From Kiritimatiellia bacterium (lineage in GTDB: Bacteria > Verrucomicrobiota > Kiritimatiellia > RFP12 > UBA1067), in assembly GCA_016284515.1 (NCBI GenBank), contig JAEEOY010000108.1:1-39257 (forward strand): DNA of 39,257 bases. Direction: 5' to 3'. How positions within the stretch are numbered: position 1 is the stretch's first letter; every line of letters begins with the position of its first letter. Positions 1-12,466 of the stretch are shown one piece after another. Position numbers and translations under genes: made by a program. The notes below the pieces were generated by a model. It searched no databases and was not told the origin of the DNA. It saw only the letters and a program-made list of their open reading frames with translations.

Positions 1-149
1 ATCCTTTCGATGAAAATGAAGGAGGCGGCCAGGCTCCTTTCGGAGGGCCGCCTCAGCGTCAAGGAGGTTGCCGCCCGCACGGGCTTCAACTCTCCGCAGT
101 ATTTCTGCCGTTCCTTCCGCGCCTACTTCGGACGCTCCCCTCTGGAGCG

Positions 150-153
<4 letters not shown>
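1..153 (+). CDS. AraC-family transcriptional regulator, C-terminal end (5'-truncated)
   Basis: Frame 1 is open from the window edge to a TAG at 151-153 and encodes the last 50 residues of an AraC/XylS helix-turn-helix domain. The second HTH is recognisable: a helix around EAARLLSEGRLSVKEVAART, then GFNSPQYFCRSFRAYFG and the typical P at the end. This half of the domain contacts DNA; the sensor part lies outside the window. It resembles the end of the XylR-type regulator at 21177-22400, so it may be another sugar-responsive regulator, but its ligand cannot be inferred. It converges on ileS and the two stop codons share the tetranucleotide CTAG, leaving no room for a terminator between them. 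Confidence 0.85.
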
Positions 154-3341
<3,188 letters not shown>

Positions 3342-3373
3342 TTCTCTGCTCCATTTTGAAATTACTACATCAG

Positions 3374-5059
3374 TCACTCGATCGTCGCGAGGACCTGTCC
3401 CTTGGTGACGGCCTTGCCGTGCTCCACGAGGAAGGTGATCTTTCCGGCGGCGGGCGCCTTGATCGGATTGAAGAGCTTCATTGCCTCGACAACGCACACC
3501 GCGTCGCCGGACTTCACCGCCGCGCCGTCCGCCGCCATCTGCGGCTTGCCGGGCGCGTCGCTCCTGTAGAACGTTCCGTTCAGCGGCGCGAGCACCGGCG
3601 TGCCCTTGACAGCCGCCTGCTGTCCGCCGGTCGCCTGTGCGCCCGAGCTTTCAACTTTCACACTTTCAGCCTTCCCAGCCGTCGCCTCCTGGTCGGCGGG
3701 GATCGGCCCGCCCTCCTTGCGCCACTTGAAGTATCCGAGCGCGACCTCCGGGAAGAGCGCGTAGGAGAGGATGTCCTCCTCGGCCTTGATCGTGTTCGGC
3801 GGAAGCTCCGACGCGGCCTTCGCGAGACCGGGCTCGAGGAGGTCCGCAGGACGGCACGTGATCGGCTTGAGGGTGCCGCAGAGCTGCTTGCGGAGCTTCG
3901 GCGCGATGGGCGCCGGGGTGCGTCCGTAGTAGCCGGCCGCATAGCGTTTAGTCTCGTCCGTCACCATCGAGTAGCGCTTTCCGCTGAGGACGTTGAGGAC
4001 GGACTGCACGCCGACGATCTGCGAAGTCGGGGTGACGAGGGGCGGATAGCCGAGGTCCGCGCGCGTCTTCGGCAGCTCCTCGAGCACCTCCGGGAGGCGG
4101 TCGAGGGCATCCTGCTGCGCGAGCTGCGAGCGGAGGTTGGAGATCATCCCGCCCGGGATCGCGTGCACGAGCACTCCTGCGTCCACCGGCTCGACCTTCG
4201 CCGTCGACGCGGGCTGGCGCTTCGCCTTGAGCTCCCTGAAGTACGCGTTGATCTTCGTGAGCGCCGCGGTATCGAGGTTGGTCTGGAAGCCCTCGGACTC
4301 GAGGATCACCTTCACGGACTCGACGGGCGGTTGCGAAGAGAACGACGAGAGAGTGGAGATCGCGCAGTCGAAGCATCCCGCGCCCGCCTCCGCGGCGGCG
4401 AGGTACATCGCCGCGGCCATTCCGCTCGTCATGTGTGAGTGAATCTGGATCGGCATGTCGGGCATTGCCTTCCTGAGCGCGGCAACGAGCTCGCGCGCAG
4501 CGCCGGGCGTGAGGATGCCCGCCATGTCCTTGATCGCGAGCGTGTCGATGCCCATCGCCTCCTGCTGCTTGGCGAGCTCAACGTACTTCTCGACCGTGTG
4601 GACGGGCGAAGTCGTGTAGCAGAGCGTGCCCTGGGCGTGTCCGCCGTACTTCTTGACGGACTTGATCGCCGTCTCGAGGTTGCGCGGGTCGTTCAGCGCG
4701 TCGAACACGCGGAAGATGTCCATGCCGTTCTCGCACGCAAGCGCGACGAAGCGGTCAACGACATCGTCCGGATAGTGCTTGTAGCCAAGGATGTTCTGGC
4801 CGCGCAGGAGCATCTGCAGGGGGGTCTTTTTGCAGACCTTCTTGATCTGCCTCAGGCGCTCCCAGGGGTTCTCCCTGAGGAACCTCATGCACACGTCGAA
4901 CGTCGCGCCGCCCCAGCATTCGAGCGAGTAGTAGCCGGCGTTGTCAATCGTCTCGGCGATCTTGAGGATGTCGTCCGTACGCATGCGAGTCGCCCAGAGG
5001 GACTGGTGCGCGTCGCGGAGGGTCGTGTCTGTGATTCGGATGATCGGCTGCTTCTTCAT
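3374..5059 (-). CDS. oadA: biotin-dependent carboxyltransferase (oxaloacetate decarboxylase alpha / pyruvate carboxylase B type) with fused biotinyl domain
   Basis: Transfers carboxyl between biotin and pyruvate/oxaloacetate. The HMGL-like TIM-barrel domain starts with DTTLRDAHQS (residues 11-20) and carries the metal-binding HSHMTSG and the AIKDMAG segment with the likely carboxylated lysine; the conserved PYC/OADA domain follows. After a low-complexity Ala/Gly/Gln linker (about 460-490) comes a biotinyl domain with EAMKL, biotinyl lysine K528. That domain contains GTFYRSDAPGKP, typical of AccB-type BCCP rather than of the usual OadA/PycB tail (EAMKME). No biotin carboxylase or OadB/OadG partner lies in the window, so decarboxylase versus carboxylase subunit is unresolved. 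The start is a plain ATG with no clear Shine-Dalgarno, behind an AT-rich 7-nt tandem repeat. ileS follows after 32 nt. Confidence 0.88.
   Translation of the reverse strand: MKKQPIIRITDTTLRDAHQSLWATRMRTDDILKIAETIDNAGYYSLECWGGATFDVCMRFLRENPWERLRQIKKVCKKTPLQMLLRGQNILGYKHYPDDVVDRFVALACENGMDIFRVFDALNDPRNLETAIKSVKKYGGHAQGTLCYTTSPVHTVEKYVELAKQQEAMGIDTLAIKDMAGILTPGAARELVAALRKAMPDMPIQIHSHMTSGMAAAMYLAAAEAGAGCFDCAISTLSSFSSQPPVESVKVILESEGFQTNLDTAALTKINAYFRELKAKRQPASTAKVEPVDAGVLVHAIPGGMISNLRSQLAQQDALDRLPEVLEELPKTRADLGYPPLVTPTSQIVGVQSVLNVLSGKRYSMVTDETKRYAAGYYGRTPAPIAPKLRKQLCGTLKPITCRPADLLEPGLAKAASELPPNTIKAEEDILSYALFPEVALGYFKWRKEGGPIPADQEATAGKAESVKVESSGAQATGGQQAAVKGTPVLAPLNGTFYRSDAPGKPQMAADGAAVKSGDAVCVVEAMKLFNPIKAPAAGKITFLVEHGKAVTKGQVLATIE
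3647..3669. repeat. 7-nt tandem repeat in the oadA interdomain linker
   Basis: Three units of (A)CTTTCA on the plus strand, coding on the minus strand for the SVKVES part of the linker before the biotinyl domain. The same unit appears in the leader of the gene at 5061-5091. Confidence 0.5.
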
Positions 5060-5060
5060 A

Positions 5061-5091
5061 AGTTGAAAGTTAAAGGTTTAAGGTTATTTGG
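5061..5091. repeat. 7-nt tandem repeat directly upstream of oadA
   Basis: On the minus strand the units AACCTTA, AACCTTT, AACTTTC and AACTTAT follow one another directly; the last runs into the ATG of oadA. The stretch replaces any recognisable Shine-Dalgarno. It is much more AT-rich than its surroundings and may keep the start unstructured. Confidence 0.5.
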
Positions 5092-5114
5092 TTAGATGCG
5101 GCTTACGTCTTTCG

Positions 5115-5177
5115 CGCCCCTCTCGCCCCTCACGCCTTCCGAGACATGAGGGGCATGGGTTTCGTGAGGGACATGAG
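5115..5177. repeat. 9-bp-period tandem repeat between plsY and oadA
   Basis: Seven consecutive degenerate 9-mers on the plus strand: CGCCCCTCT, CGCCCCTCA, CGCCTTCCG, AGACATGAG, GGGCATGGG, TTTCGTGAG, GGACATGAG. The last units resemble 9-mers at 39115-39177 inside a glycosyltransferase gene. The plsY-oadA gap of 148 nt holds this, the 7-nt repeat, and no clear promoter or terminator. Confidence 0.6.
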
Positions 5178-5207
5178 TCTCAACCGTTTTGAATTCGTTG
5201 CCAGTAG

Positions 5208-5831
5208 TCATTTCTTGAAGAGGTAGATTTTGCTCTCGGTCCCCGACAGTAGGCGACCGATGTTCGCGCGGTGCTTGAAGATAACGAACGCGGCGATCGC
5301 CGAGACGAGGATGCACTGCGGCAGGTTCGCGCGCCCCTCGGTGCCGAGGATCGGGAACCAGACGGCGACCATGAGGAACGCCGCCGCGGAGATGCTGCCG
5401 AGCGAGATGAAGTGCGAACAGGCGAAGACGAGCGCGAAGAGCGCGAACGCGACGCCGACAAGCGCGGGAACAAGCCCAATGAGCATTCCGAACGCCGTCG
5501 CGACGCCCTTCCCGCCCTTGAACTTCATGTAGGGCGTGAGCATGTGGCCTACGACGCACGCGACGCCGACGGCGAGCGGAAGCCACGACGGATCCGCCGC
5601 GAAGCGCTTCGCGAGAAGCGTTGGGACGAGCCCCTTGAGGACATCGCACACGAAGGCTACGAGCCCCCACTTCTTCCCGACAGTGCGGAAGACGTTGGTC
5701 GCCCCGATGTTCTTCGAGCCGACCGTGCGCACGTCCACCCCGCGCGCCTTGCCGATAAGGAAGCCGAACGGGATGCCGCCGACAAGGTATGCGGCGGCTA
5801 TCCAGGCAGCTATAGGTATAATTCGATCCAT
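5208..5831 (-). CDS. plsY: acyl-phosphate:glycerol-3-phosphate acyltransferase PlsY
   Basis: Integral membrane enzyme that acylates the sn-1 position of glycerol-3-phosphate with acyl-phosphate, the first committed step of phospholipid synthesis. The 207-aa length and multi-span hydrophobic profile fit the family. Three conserved cytoplasmic motifs are clear: GSKNIGATNVFRTVGKK, GHMLTPYMKFKGGKGVAT (the Gly-rich phosphate-binding loop) and KHRANIGRLLSGTE near the C-terminus, plus the N-terminal GGIPFGFLIGK. The ATG at 5831 lies only 9 nt from a perfect extended -10 element, and no Shine-Dalgarno is seen, so its transcript may be leaderless. The GH92 gene ends 42 nt upstream but the separate promoter suggests independent expression; oadA and ileS follow downstream. 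Confidence 0.95.
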   Translation of the reverse strand: MDRIIPIAAWIAAAYLVGGIPFGFLIGKARGVDVRTVGSKNIGATNVFRTVGKKWGLVAFVCDVLKGLVPTLLAKRFAADPSWLPLAVGVACVVGHMLTPYMKFKGGKGVATAFGMLIGLVPALVGVAFALFALVFACSHFISLGSISAAAFLMVAVWFPILGTEGRANLPQCILVSAIAAFVIFKHRANIGRLLSGTESKIYLFKK

Positions 5832-5840
5832 ATTCTGTAT

Positions 5841-5849
5841 ATTATACCA
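5841..5849 (-). promoter_or_regulatory. extended -10 promoter of plsY
   Basis: The minus strand reads TTTTTGGTATAAT: TGG plus a perfect TATAAT, without a recognisable -35 box. The expected start of transcription, about 7 nt downstream, falls within about 3 nt of the ATG. Confidence 0.6.
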
Positions 5850-5873
5850 AAAACTGCCCCGCCCTTGCGGACG

Positions 5874-7940
5874 CTAATTCGACTTGCCGGAGAAGACGAG
5901 TTCGCCGCCTTCCAGCAGGTTGGCATGCCGAAGGATGCATCCCTCGACCGCGCGGCCGCGGAACGACGCTTTCGTCGCCCCGGGAGCGTCGCGCGTGACG
6001 ACAAGCTTCTTCCCTCCAACGCGCATCTCGACCTTGTCGAACTGGGGCGACGCTGTCACGTATTCGCCTCCGCACGGATTGAACGGATAGAACCCGAGCG
6101 CCGAGAAGACGTACCACGCGCTCATCTGTCCGCAGTCATCGTTCCCGCACAGTCCGTCGCGCGTCGTGCCATAGAAGCGCTCGAACACCTCGGCCACGCG
6201 CTCGGCGGCCCTGTCGGGCCTTCCGAGGAGCGAGTAGAAGTAGATCACGTGGTGGCTCGGCTCGTTGCCGTGCACGTACTGTCCGATGAGGCCCGAAATG
6301 TCCACCGGACAGTCGCTGCCCTCGATCTTCTCGGGCGCGCGGAAGAGCGCGTCGAGCTTCTCGAGCATGGCGTCGCGTCCGCCCATCGCCTCCTCGAGCC
6401 CCTTCGGATCCTGCATGACATGCCAGGTGTACTGGAAGGCGTTGCCCTCGGTGAAGTCGTTCTCCGCCTCCGAGCCATGCCCGAGGGCGAAGGGATTGAA
6501 CGGCTCGCGCCAGCGGCCGAACCTGTCCTTCCCGCGAACATATCCGCTCTCGACGTCGAAGACGTTCCGCCAGCTGCGCGACCGGCGCAGGAAGAACGCC
6601 GCGTCCTCCGCCTTGCCGAGGCGCTCCGCCATCTGCGCCGCGCACCAGTCGTCGTATGCGCATTCCATCGTGCGCGAGACGGACTCTCCGCGGATGATGT
6701 CAAACGGGTAGTATCCGTATATGTCGAGGAGATCCCAGTCCTCCTTCCACCTCACGTGCGGCGCCGTAAGGGTCTGCCTGACGCGAGCGTACATCGCCTC
6801 CCAGTCACCCGGGAACCCCTTGAGGAAAGCATCGACCACAACGGGGACCGAGTGCGTCCCGATCATGCACTGGTTGTCGGAGTCCCAAAGCGTCCAGATC
6901 GGCATGTACCCGTTTTTGTCACAGTGGCGCGACATTGACTCGACGAACGGAACGACGTATTCCGGGCACAGCAGCGTGTACAGCGGATGCGCCGCGCGGA
7001 ACGTGTCCCAGAGCGACATCGTCGAGTAGAACGGCTTCTCACCGGCGTCGGAAATGAGATTCGGCTGGAAGAAGAGGTGGTAGAGCGAGGTATAGAGGGC
7101 CACGAGGCGCTCGCGCGGACCATCCGCCGCGACGCGCGAGAGCATCTCGCGCCAGCGCGACTCGGCGGACGCCTTCGCGGCGTCGAAATCCCAGCGCGGC
7201 ATATCCGCCGCGATGTTCCCGACGGCTCCGGCAATCGAGGAGCGAGAGAGCGACACCTTGACGAGAATCTCTTCGGCGCCTTCGAATGTCCAGACGAAGC
7301 GCGGAGGAAGCCCGTACCCGGGAGTGGGAATCACCTCCTCGGCCGACGGCTCGCGCGAAAGCTCGACGGCGAAGAACACGTCGCGGCGAACCCATCCGTC
7401 GCGCTGGAGGTGTCCGACGAGGAGCCCTTTCTCGCGCGGACGCACCTTGCTGCCCGTGACGCGTCCGAGCGCCCACATGGGGTCGAGCAGCACGCGCGGA
7501 GTGCCCTTCGCGAACCGGAAGCGAAACATGGCAGCGTACTCGGACGCAGTCATCTCGGCGGTGACGCCGCCTTCAAGCTCGACGGAGTAGTATCCGGGCG
7601 TGGCCTTTTCGCTCGACGAGTCGAAGGCGAGTCCGTCTTCCACGGGCACGTCGTCGCCGGTGAACGGAAGAATCCCGAGGTCGCACAGATCGCCTCCGCC
7701 CGTTCCGCTGAGGTGCGTCTGCGAGAAGCGCTTTATGCGCTTGTCACCGAACTGGTATCCGGAGCAGTGCTCCCAGCCCTCGAGCCCGGTGTCGGGCCCG
7801 GGCTGGAGCATTCCGAACGGATACGCCGCGGCAGGTGTGGTGTGTCCGTTCCCGGACGTGCCTATAAACGGGTCTACGAACTCCACCGGGTCAACCGCAG
7901 CGGCGGCAACAGTGGCGGCGAGAAGTATGCTGAATGTCAT
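5874..7940 (-). CDS. secreted GH92 family alpha-mannosidase
   Basis: Exo-acting, calcium-dependent mannosidase of the kind that trims mannose from host N-glycans or yeast mannan. A short signal peptide (MTFSILLAATVAAAAV) is followed by the GH92 N-terminal signature DPFIGTSGNGHTTPAAAYPFG (residues about 23-43), FSQTHLSGTGGGDLCDLG, and the catalytic-domain blocks GNEPSHH (likely acid E560) and GNDDCGQMSAWYVFSALGF (likely base-region D601/D602). At 688 aa it is of usual length and complete. The start at 7940 is 20 nt after the stop of the upstream beta-helix gene; GGAGG sits 13 nt before the ATG, so the two are probably cotranscribed. Linkage specificity cannot be read from the sequence. Confidence 0.93.
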   Translation of the reverse strand: MTFSILLAATVAAAAVDPVEFVDPFIGTSGNGHTTPAAAYPFGMLQPGPDTGLEGWEHCSGYQFGDKRIKRFSQTHLSGTGGGDLCDLGILPFTGDDVPVEDGLAFDSSSEKATPGYYSVELEGGVTAEMTASEYAAMFRFRFAKGTPRVLLDPMWALGRVTGSKVRPREKGLLVGHLQRDGWVRRDVFFAVELSREPSAEEVIPTPGYGLPPRFVWTFEGAEEILVKVSLSRSSIAGAVGNIAADMPRWDFDAAKASAESRWREMLSRVAADGPRERLVALYTSLYHLFFQPNLISDAGEKPFYSTMSLWDTFRAAHPLYTLLCPEYVVPFVESMSRHCDKNGYMPIWTLWDSDNQCMIGTHSVPVVVDAFLKGFPGDWEAMYARVRQTLTAPHVRWKEDWDLLDIYGYYPFDIIRGESVSRTMECAYDDWCAAQMAERLGKAEDAAFFLRRSRSWRNVFDVESGYVRGKDRFGRWREPFNPFALGHGSEAENDFTEGNAFQYTWHVMQDPKGLEEAMGGRDAMLEKLDALFRAPEKIEGSDCPVDISGLIGQYVHGNEPSHHVIYFYSLLGRPDRAAERVAEVFERFYGTTRDGLCGNDDCGQMSAWYVFSALGFYPFNPCGGEYVTASPQFDKVEMRVGGKKLVVTRDAPGATKASFRGRAVEGCILRHANLLEGGELVFSGKSN

Positions 7941-7960
7941 TGTATTGAGATGCCTCCGCG

Positions 7961-10900
7961 TCAGCGGACTATTATGATTAACTGGTTGAGGCTGCTGTCG
8001 TACTCAAGCGCACCGAGGTCTGCGGCAGGCGACGCGCCGGAGCCTGTGAAGCGCGGCTTGCCGTATGCGTCTTTGTCGCCCCACGACTCGGCGTTGTACG
8101 ATAGCGAAGCGTCAATTGCCGGGCTGCCCCTCAAGGGCATAGGCATGAACGTCTTGGACTTTACGTCGGCGGTTATGTTCTTCAGCTTCGGATCCGCGAG
8201 AATCGGCGTGCTGTCGGCGGAGTAAGGATGCTCCTCGTCCACAGGCGTGTTCCAGAGGATGGAATTGTGGAGCTTAACATAGGCGCCGCCCCAGAGTCCA
8301 TGAGCAGCGGAACCGAAGTGAAGCTTCGTGTCGTTGACGATAATTGAATCGTAGATATCGTTTTTGATTTCCATTGCGGCGTATCCGCCGGAGTTGCTCA
8401 CCATCGTGCAGTTGTTCATAGAAACGGTGGTATTGTAGCCGTGGAACATGCCCTGCGTCGCGACGTTGCCAGCGAAGAGGGAGTTGCGGATGCGGACAGA
8501 CGTTCCGCCGCTGATGCCGAACATGTTGAACGCGGTATTCGCGATGAAACTGCAGCGGTTGAACCTTGCGTTGCCTTCCTGACGTATTGTGAGAATGGAC
8601 GAGCGGTAGTAGTCGGAAAGGTAGTCGTAACCGTACACCGCGCCGGCGTTGTTGGAGACGAACCGGCAGTCCTCGATGTCGAATGTCGCCGCGACCCCAC
8701 CGCCTCCCTCGCTCGGGTTCGAATTGTTCCTCGTAACGTCACCGGCGAGAACCGAGAAAGCAACGTCGTTATTCTCAAAGAGGCAGTTCTTGGCGGTAAA
8801 CGAGGAGTTTTTCTCGCCCATGTTGCGGCAGTAGGCGACGGCGCGGCGGACCATTCCGGTGAAGACGCAGTCGACGGCCGTCACGGACGCGGCGTTCATG
8901 AGCTCAACGGCTCCGCCCGCGTCGTAGTTCGCCGTGTCCTGGGCAAACACGCATTTTGTGAGCGAAACCGTCGTTCCGTTGGCGGAGACGATGCCGGCCG
9001 ACGTGTTGCGCAGGGAGATGAACGACACGGAAGACGCATCCCGGCCCTCGAAGGCAAATGCATTCGCGACGGAATTCTCCGCATCGAAAACGACGTCCTC
9101 AGGCTTCGTTTCGGAAGACGGATTCCATCCGCGCAGAATCCTGCCGGCCGTCCTAACGGGGAAGGAGACAACATCAGAATCATAGACGCCGGGCAGGATG
9201 CGTATTTCATCGCCCGCATCCGTAAGCGAGACAGCGTACGGTATTGACCCAAGCGGATACGAAGCCGTGAGTCCCGCGCCGAACTCGTCATGTCCCGTTC
9301 CTGGACGAACAAAAAGATATCCGTCATACACGGCAACGCGGACGGTAACCGAAGATGTGCCGCTTTCCTTGAACGTGCCCGCCGAAAGTGTGAGTGTGAT
9401 GGAGTTCACTCCCGACCCGCCGACGACGAGGAGCCGGCCGACCGACTCGGCCGTGCCCTTGATGATAACGGGATCGCCGGTAAGCTCAATTTGAGACGTC
9501 CCTTCGCCCTCCCGCGATGACGCCGAGAAGGTGATGTTATAAGGTGCACCGCCGCCCGATAGTGCAAACGAGACAGGAATTTCAAGTCTCTCTCCGTTGT
9601 GGACGTACATGTCCGGATTGCCACCGATCGTGAACTCAAGCTCGGAGGTAACCACATCGATGAGGCTGCCGACAACCCCGGTCGAGCCCGCGTCGGAGAT
9701 CACGATGCTCGAATGCTCCGGCGCATTTGCCGCAACCTCGACTTCAATGTACGCCTCGGAGACTCCCTCCGCAAAAGTTATCTGCGCCGGGCCCGAGATG
9801 CCTTCACCGTAGGAGACAGAAGCAACAATCGCTCCATCCACAACCTCGCGATGGGACACGGTTATGTGAAGCCTTTCGGTCGACCCCAGGATAGCGCCGA
9901 CAAAGCCGGGAACATCAAGCTCGAACGTCGGCACAGTTGTCGCATGGAAAAGCGACTCGTGGCAGCCTAGATCGGCGGCGGCGATGCCGTCGAGATTGTT
10001 GTCCGCGACACGCGCATTGCCGTCGACATCGAACGACCCGTGGACGAGCGAAGCGGTGGAGGCGTCGATTACATAGCTCTGCGGACGCGGATGCACGTCG
10101 AACGCAGCGTTGGACGAGGAGACCTCTGCGTTTGCAAAGGACGGATTCTCCGTGAAGATGTCGCTGCTATGCGATACGTCATACCCTAGGCCATCATCAG
10201 ACATGTAACGGACAGTGTTGATGAATCTGATGTTCGCCGCGCCGGAGCTCCAGTCTCCCCTGGCCTTGCGCGATGCCGGACCATCCTTGTAGAAGATGCA
10301 GTTGTCGAACTCCGAGATGTATGTGACATACCCCGCGTATCCTCCGCTGTTGCGGACGAACGTGCAGTTCGACCAGAGCACCTGGCAGTTGTAGCCGCAC
10401 TGCATCGACGCGGTGACGTCGTTGTCGGCGAAAAGAGAGTTCCTGACGTTGTAGTTGAAGTTCTCTCCGCCGCCGCTGAAGCCGAAGAGCCCGGCTCCGT
10501 GGTTGCCGATGAAGCGGCTCGAGTCGATCGTGACCGTGCAGCCACCGCAGTAGATTGCCGCGCTGTGCGCGCTGTCGTGCGGAACCCCCTCCGGCGCGGC
10601 ATTGCCTTCGAACGTGCAGCGGTTCAGCGTGATGGTGTTTGCATCAGTTGAGAAGATCGTGCCGCAGCGGTTGTCATAGTTGTTCGCCCCGGTGTACGCA
10701 AGCGTGTTGCCCGAGAAGGTGCAGCCGTTGAACACAAGCGCCGAGTTGACGTCATCGACCTTGACGACGAACCTGCGTCCTGAGAGGTTGGAGAATTCGC
10801 ATCCTTCGAAAGTCACGGAACTCGCGGCGCCGACGTTGGCCGCGAGCGCGTAGCCGTAGGCGTTCGCGGCGGACTGGGCGAACGAGCAGTTTTCAACGAC

Positions 10901-12424
10901 GATTCCGCTCGAGCCGCCCTTCACGGACACGGCCTCATGAGTCGTGTTCATGAACGTGACGCCCGCGATCGACGAATCTGAAACACCGTCGAACACGACT
11001 GCGCACTCCGCGTTATTCGCCGCATCGAATACAACTGCCGATCCCTGCGCCGCAATGACACTTACACCTGAAGGAATTGACACCGGGAATGTCCACCCCG
11101 TCGCCGCATTGTATGTGCCATCCCTTACTACAACCTCGCTCTTGTCGCCCATGTTTTGGAAGGCATGCGAAATCGTCTTGTATGGATTCTCCGCCGTACC
11201 GTTGCCCGTGTCGTCGCTTCCACTGTCGTCTACATATACTGCGCTGCGGTGAGTGGCTGTGACAGTCGCAGTAGCCGTCGATTCCAACCCCGCATTGTTG
11301 CGAACATGCAACGTGACAACGCCGGATGCAGTAAGAACCGGAGTGACCCACATCGACTCAATTCCCGAAACCATGTCGTACGATCCGTTGTCAACAAGAC
11401 TCACCGGAATTGACGAACCGTTAACGGGATCGATGTCGAATTCGATATTCTTAGCGGACGCATGCGGGGCGGAGGTCGTATAGACAAGAGAATTTCCCTC
11501 CATGCAGATGGGATTGTCGTCATTCTCACCGTCGCGAAGCCAGATGCATGGAGTGATGACTGCGCCCTCCGTCGGAGCTGATGCGAGAGTGCAAGTCATA
11601 TTCCCCGTAGCATAAGGCGCCCAACCATCTGGGTTAATGGACGACGAATCAGACGACATCGTAATCTGATAATGAGTGTATGCATATGGATGGAAACAGT
11701 TGACGGCGATGGTGTTCTGCGTAAGATAGGACGAACTGTGCGTCACATTGTCGGATACCGACAGACTCGGTGGGGCAAATGAATATTTCACAGAGGACAT
11801 GTCGGCGTTGTCTCGAGACGTGATCCTGATTTGAAGATTGTCGCCTCCGCCGATTTCCTCGAACTTGAAGAGAATGCAGTTCACACCAGGATAAATGACT
11901 CCATCAACGTTGTCTATTGCGTTATTGTCGTTTGTGAAAACGACATTGCCGTTGTTCCATACCCAAAGGCCGTCATCGTGCTGCGTCTGGTACTGGACAG
12001 GCAGTTCCGCTGTACCAGGGTTGTAGAGATATATGCAGAGATACTTGTCGTAGTTGTCCCTGTCCTTGCCGCTGCCGCCGGTAGTCCACGTATCGTCACC
12101 GGACGCGACAACGCTCCAGACGAGGTATCCCTGGTTGGCGGCGTCGTTATGAGTCATCAGCCCTGTGTACGAAAGCCCTGGATAGGGACGCTGACTCGAC
12201 TCGCCGCCGTAATCTTTGAGATAGTCGTAGTGGAGGCCATACGTCGTATCCCCGGACTTCTTTGCCATGTCTTCCGTATTATACGACGACCCGAGATGCA
12301 GAAACGCCCTTATCGGAACCCCTGCCGAGAAACTGCCCGACATCGGAACATCGGTGGCAGGTATCTCGTTGGCGAACGCAATAGACGCGCATAGCGCGGC
12401 AAAGACAACAACTGATTTTTTCAT
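7961..12424 (-). CDS. large secreted protein with two right-handed parallel beta-helix domains
   Basis: 1487 aa, exported by a clear signal peptide (MKKSVVVFAALCASIAFA). Visible order: a PA14-like/carbohydrate-binding-like N-terminal domain (about 30-220, with YLCIYLYNPGTAELPVQYQT and DDGLWVWNNG); Ig-like beta domains (about 230-395); a first pectate-lyase-like helix opening with YVDDSGSDDTGNGTAENPYK and closing with AAADLGCHE (about 397-830); two Ig/Calx-beta-like domains; a second helix (about 1090-1480) ending with the choice-of-anchor-Q motif GSPAIDAS...PAADLGALEY. No catalytic residues can be assigned. The C-terminus is the hydrophobic tail LIIIVR. Start supported by GGAGG 5 nt upstream. 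It shares a transcript with the GH92 gene, so surface glycan binding or processing is plausible, but adhesion is equally possible. Confidence 0.88.
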   Translation of the reverse strand: MKKSVVVFAALCASIAFANEIPATDVPMSGSFSAGVPIRAFLHLGSSYNTEDMAKKSGDTTYGLHYDYLKDYGGESSQRPYPGLSYTGLMTHNDAANQGYLVWSVVASGDDTWTTGGSGKDRDNYDKYLCIYLYNPGTAELPVQYQTQHDDGLWVWNNGNVVFTNDNNAIDNVDGVIYPGVNCILFKFEEIGGGDNLQIRITSRDNADMSSVKYSFAPPSLSVSDNVTHSSSYLTQNTIAVNCFHPYAYTHYQITMSSDSSSINPDGWAPYATGNMTCTLASAPTEGAVITPCIWLRDGENDDNPICMEGNSLVYTTSAPHASAKNIEFDIDPVNGSSIPVSLVDNGSYDMVSGIESMWVTPVLTASGVVTLHVRNNAGLESTATATVTATHRSAVYVDDSGSDDTGNGTAENPYKTISHAFQNMGDKSEVVVRDGTYNAATGWTFPVSIPSGVSVIAAQGSAVVFDAANNAECAVVFDGVSDSSIAGVTFMNTTHEAVSVKGGSSGIVVENCSFAQSAANAYGYALAANVGAASSVTFEGCEFSNLSGRRFVVKVDDVNSALVFNGCTFSGNTLAYTGANNYDNRCGTIFSTDANTITLNRCTFEGNAAPEGVPHDSAHSAAIYCGGCTVTIDSSRFIGNHGAGLFGFSGGGENFNYNVRNSLFADNDVTASMQCGYNCQVLWSNCTFVRNSGGYAGYVTYISEFDNCIFYKDGPASRKARGDWSSGAANIRFINTVRYMSDDGLGYDVSHSSDIFTENPSFANAEVSSSNAAFDVHPRPQSYVIDASTASLVHGSFDVDGNARVADNNLDGIAAADLGCHESLFHATTVPTFELDVPGFVGAILGSTERLHITVSHREVVDGAIVASVSYGEGISGPAQITFAEGVSEAYIEVEVAANAPEHSSIVISDAGSTGVVGSLIDVVTSELEFTIGGNPDMYVHNGERLEIPVSFALSGGGAPYNITFSASSREGEGTSQIELTGDPVIIKGTAESVGRLLVVGGSGVNSITLTLSAGTFKESGTSSVTVRVAVYDGYLFVRPGTGHDEFGAGLTASYPLGSIPYAVSLTDAGDEIRILPGVYDSDVVSFPVRTAGRILRGWNPSSETKPEDVVFDAENSVANAFAFEGRDASSVSFISLRNTSAGIVSANGTTVSLTKCVFAQDTANYDAGGAVELMNAASVTAVDCVFTGMVRRAVAYCRNMGEKNSSFTAKNCLFENNDVAFSVLAGDVTRNNSNPSEGGGGVAATFDIEDCRFVSNNAGAVYGYDYLSDYYRSSILTIRQEGNARFNRCSFIANTAFNMFGISGGTSVRIRNSLFAGNVATQGMFHGYNTTVSMNNCTMVSNSGGYAAMEIKNDIYDSIIVNDTKLHFGSAAHGLWGGAYVKLHNSILWNTPVDEEHPYSADSTPILADPKLKNITADVKSKTFMPMPLRGSPAIDASLSYNAESWGDKDAYGKPRFTGSGASPAADLGALEYDSSLNQLIIIVR

Positions 12425-12466
12425 TTTACCTCCATGAAAGATTCAATTCCTGACTTTCATGCCTAG

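Noticed and set aside
3342-3497. Upstream extension of ileS in the same frame
   Set aside because: It lacks homology, overlaps the end of oadA, and the ATG at 3341 has a proper GGAG.
5092-5670. Minus-strand frame between oadA and plsY running into plsY
   Set aside because: It overlaps plsY in another frame and its unique part is the translation of the 9-bp repeat.
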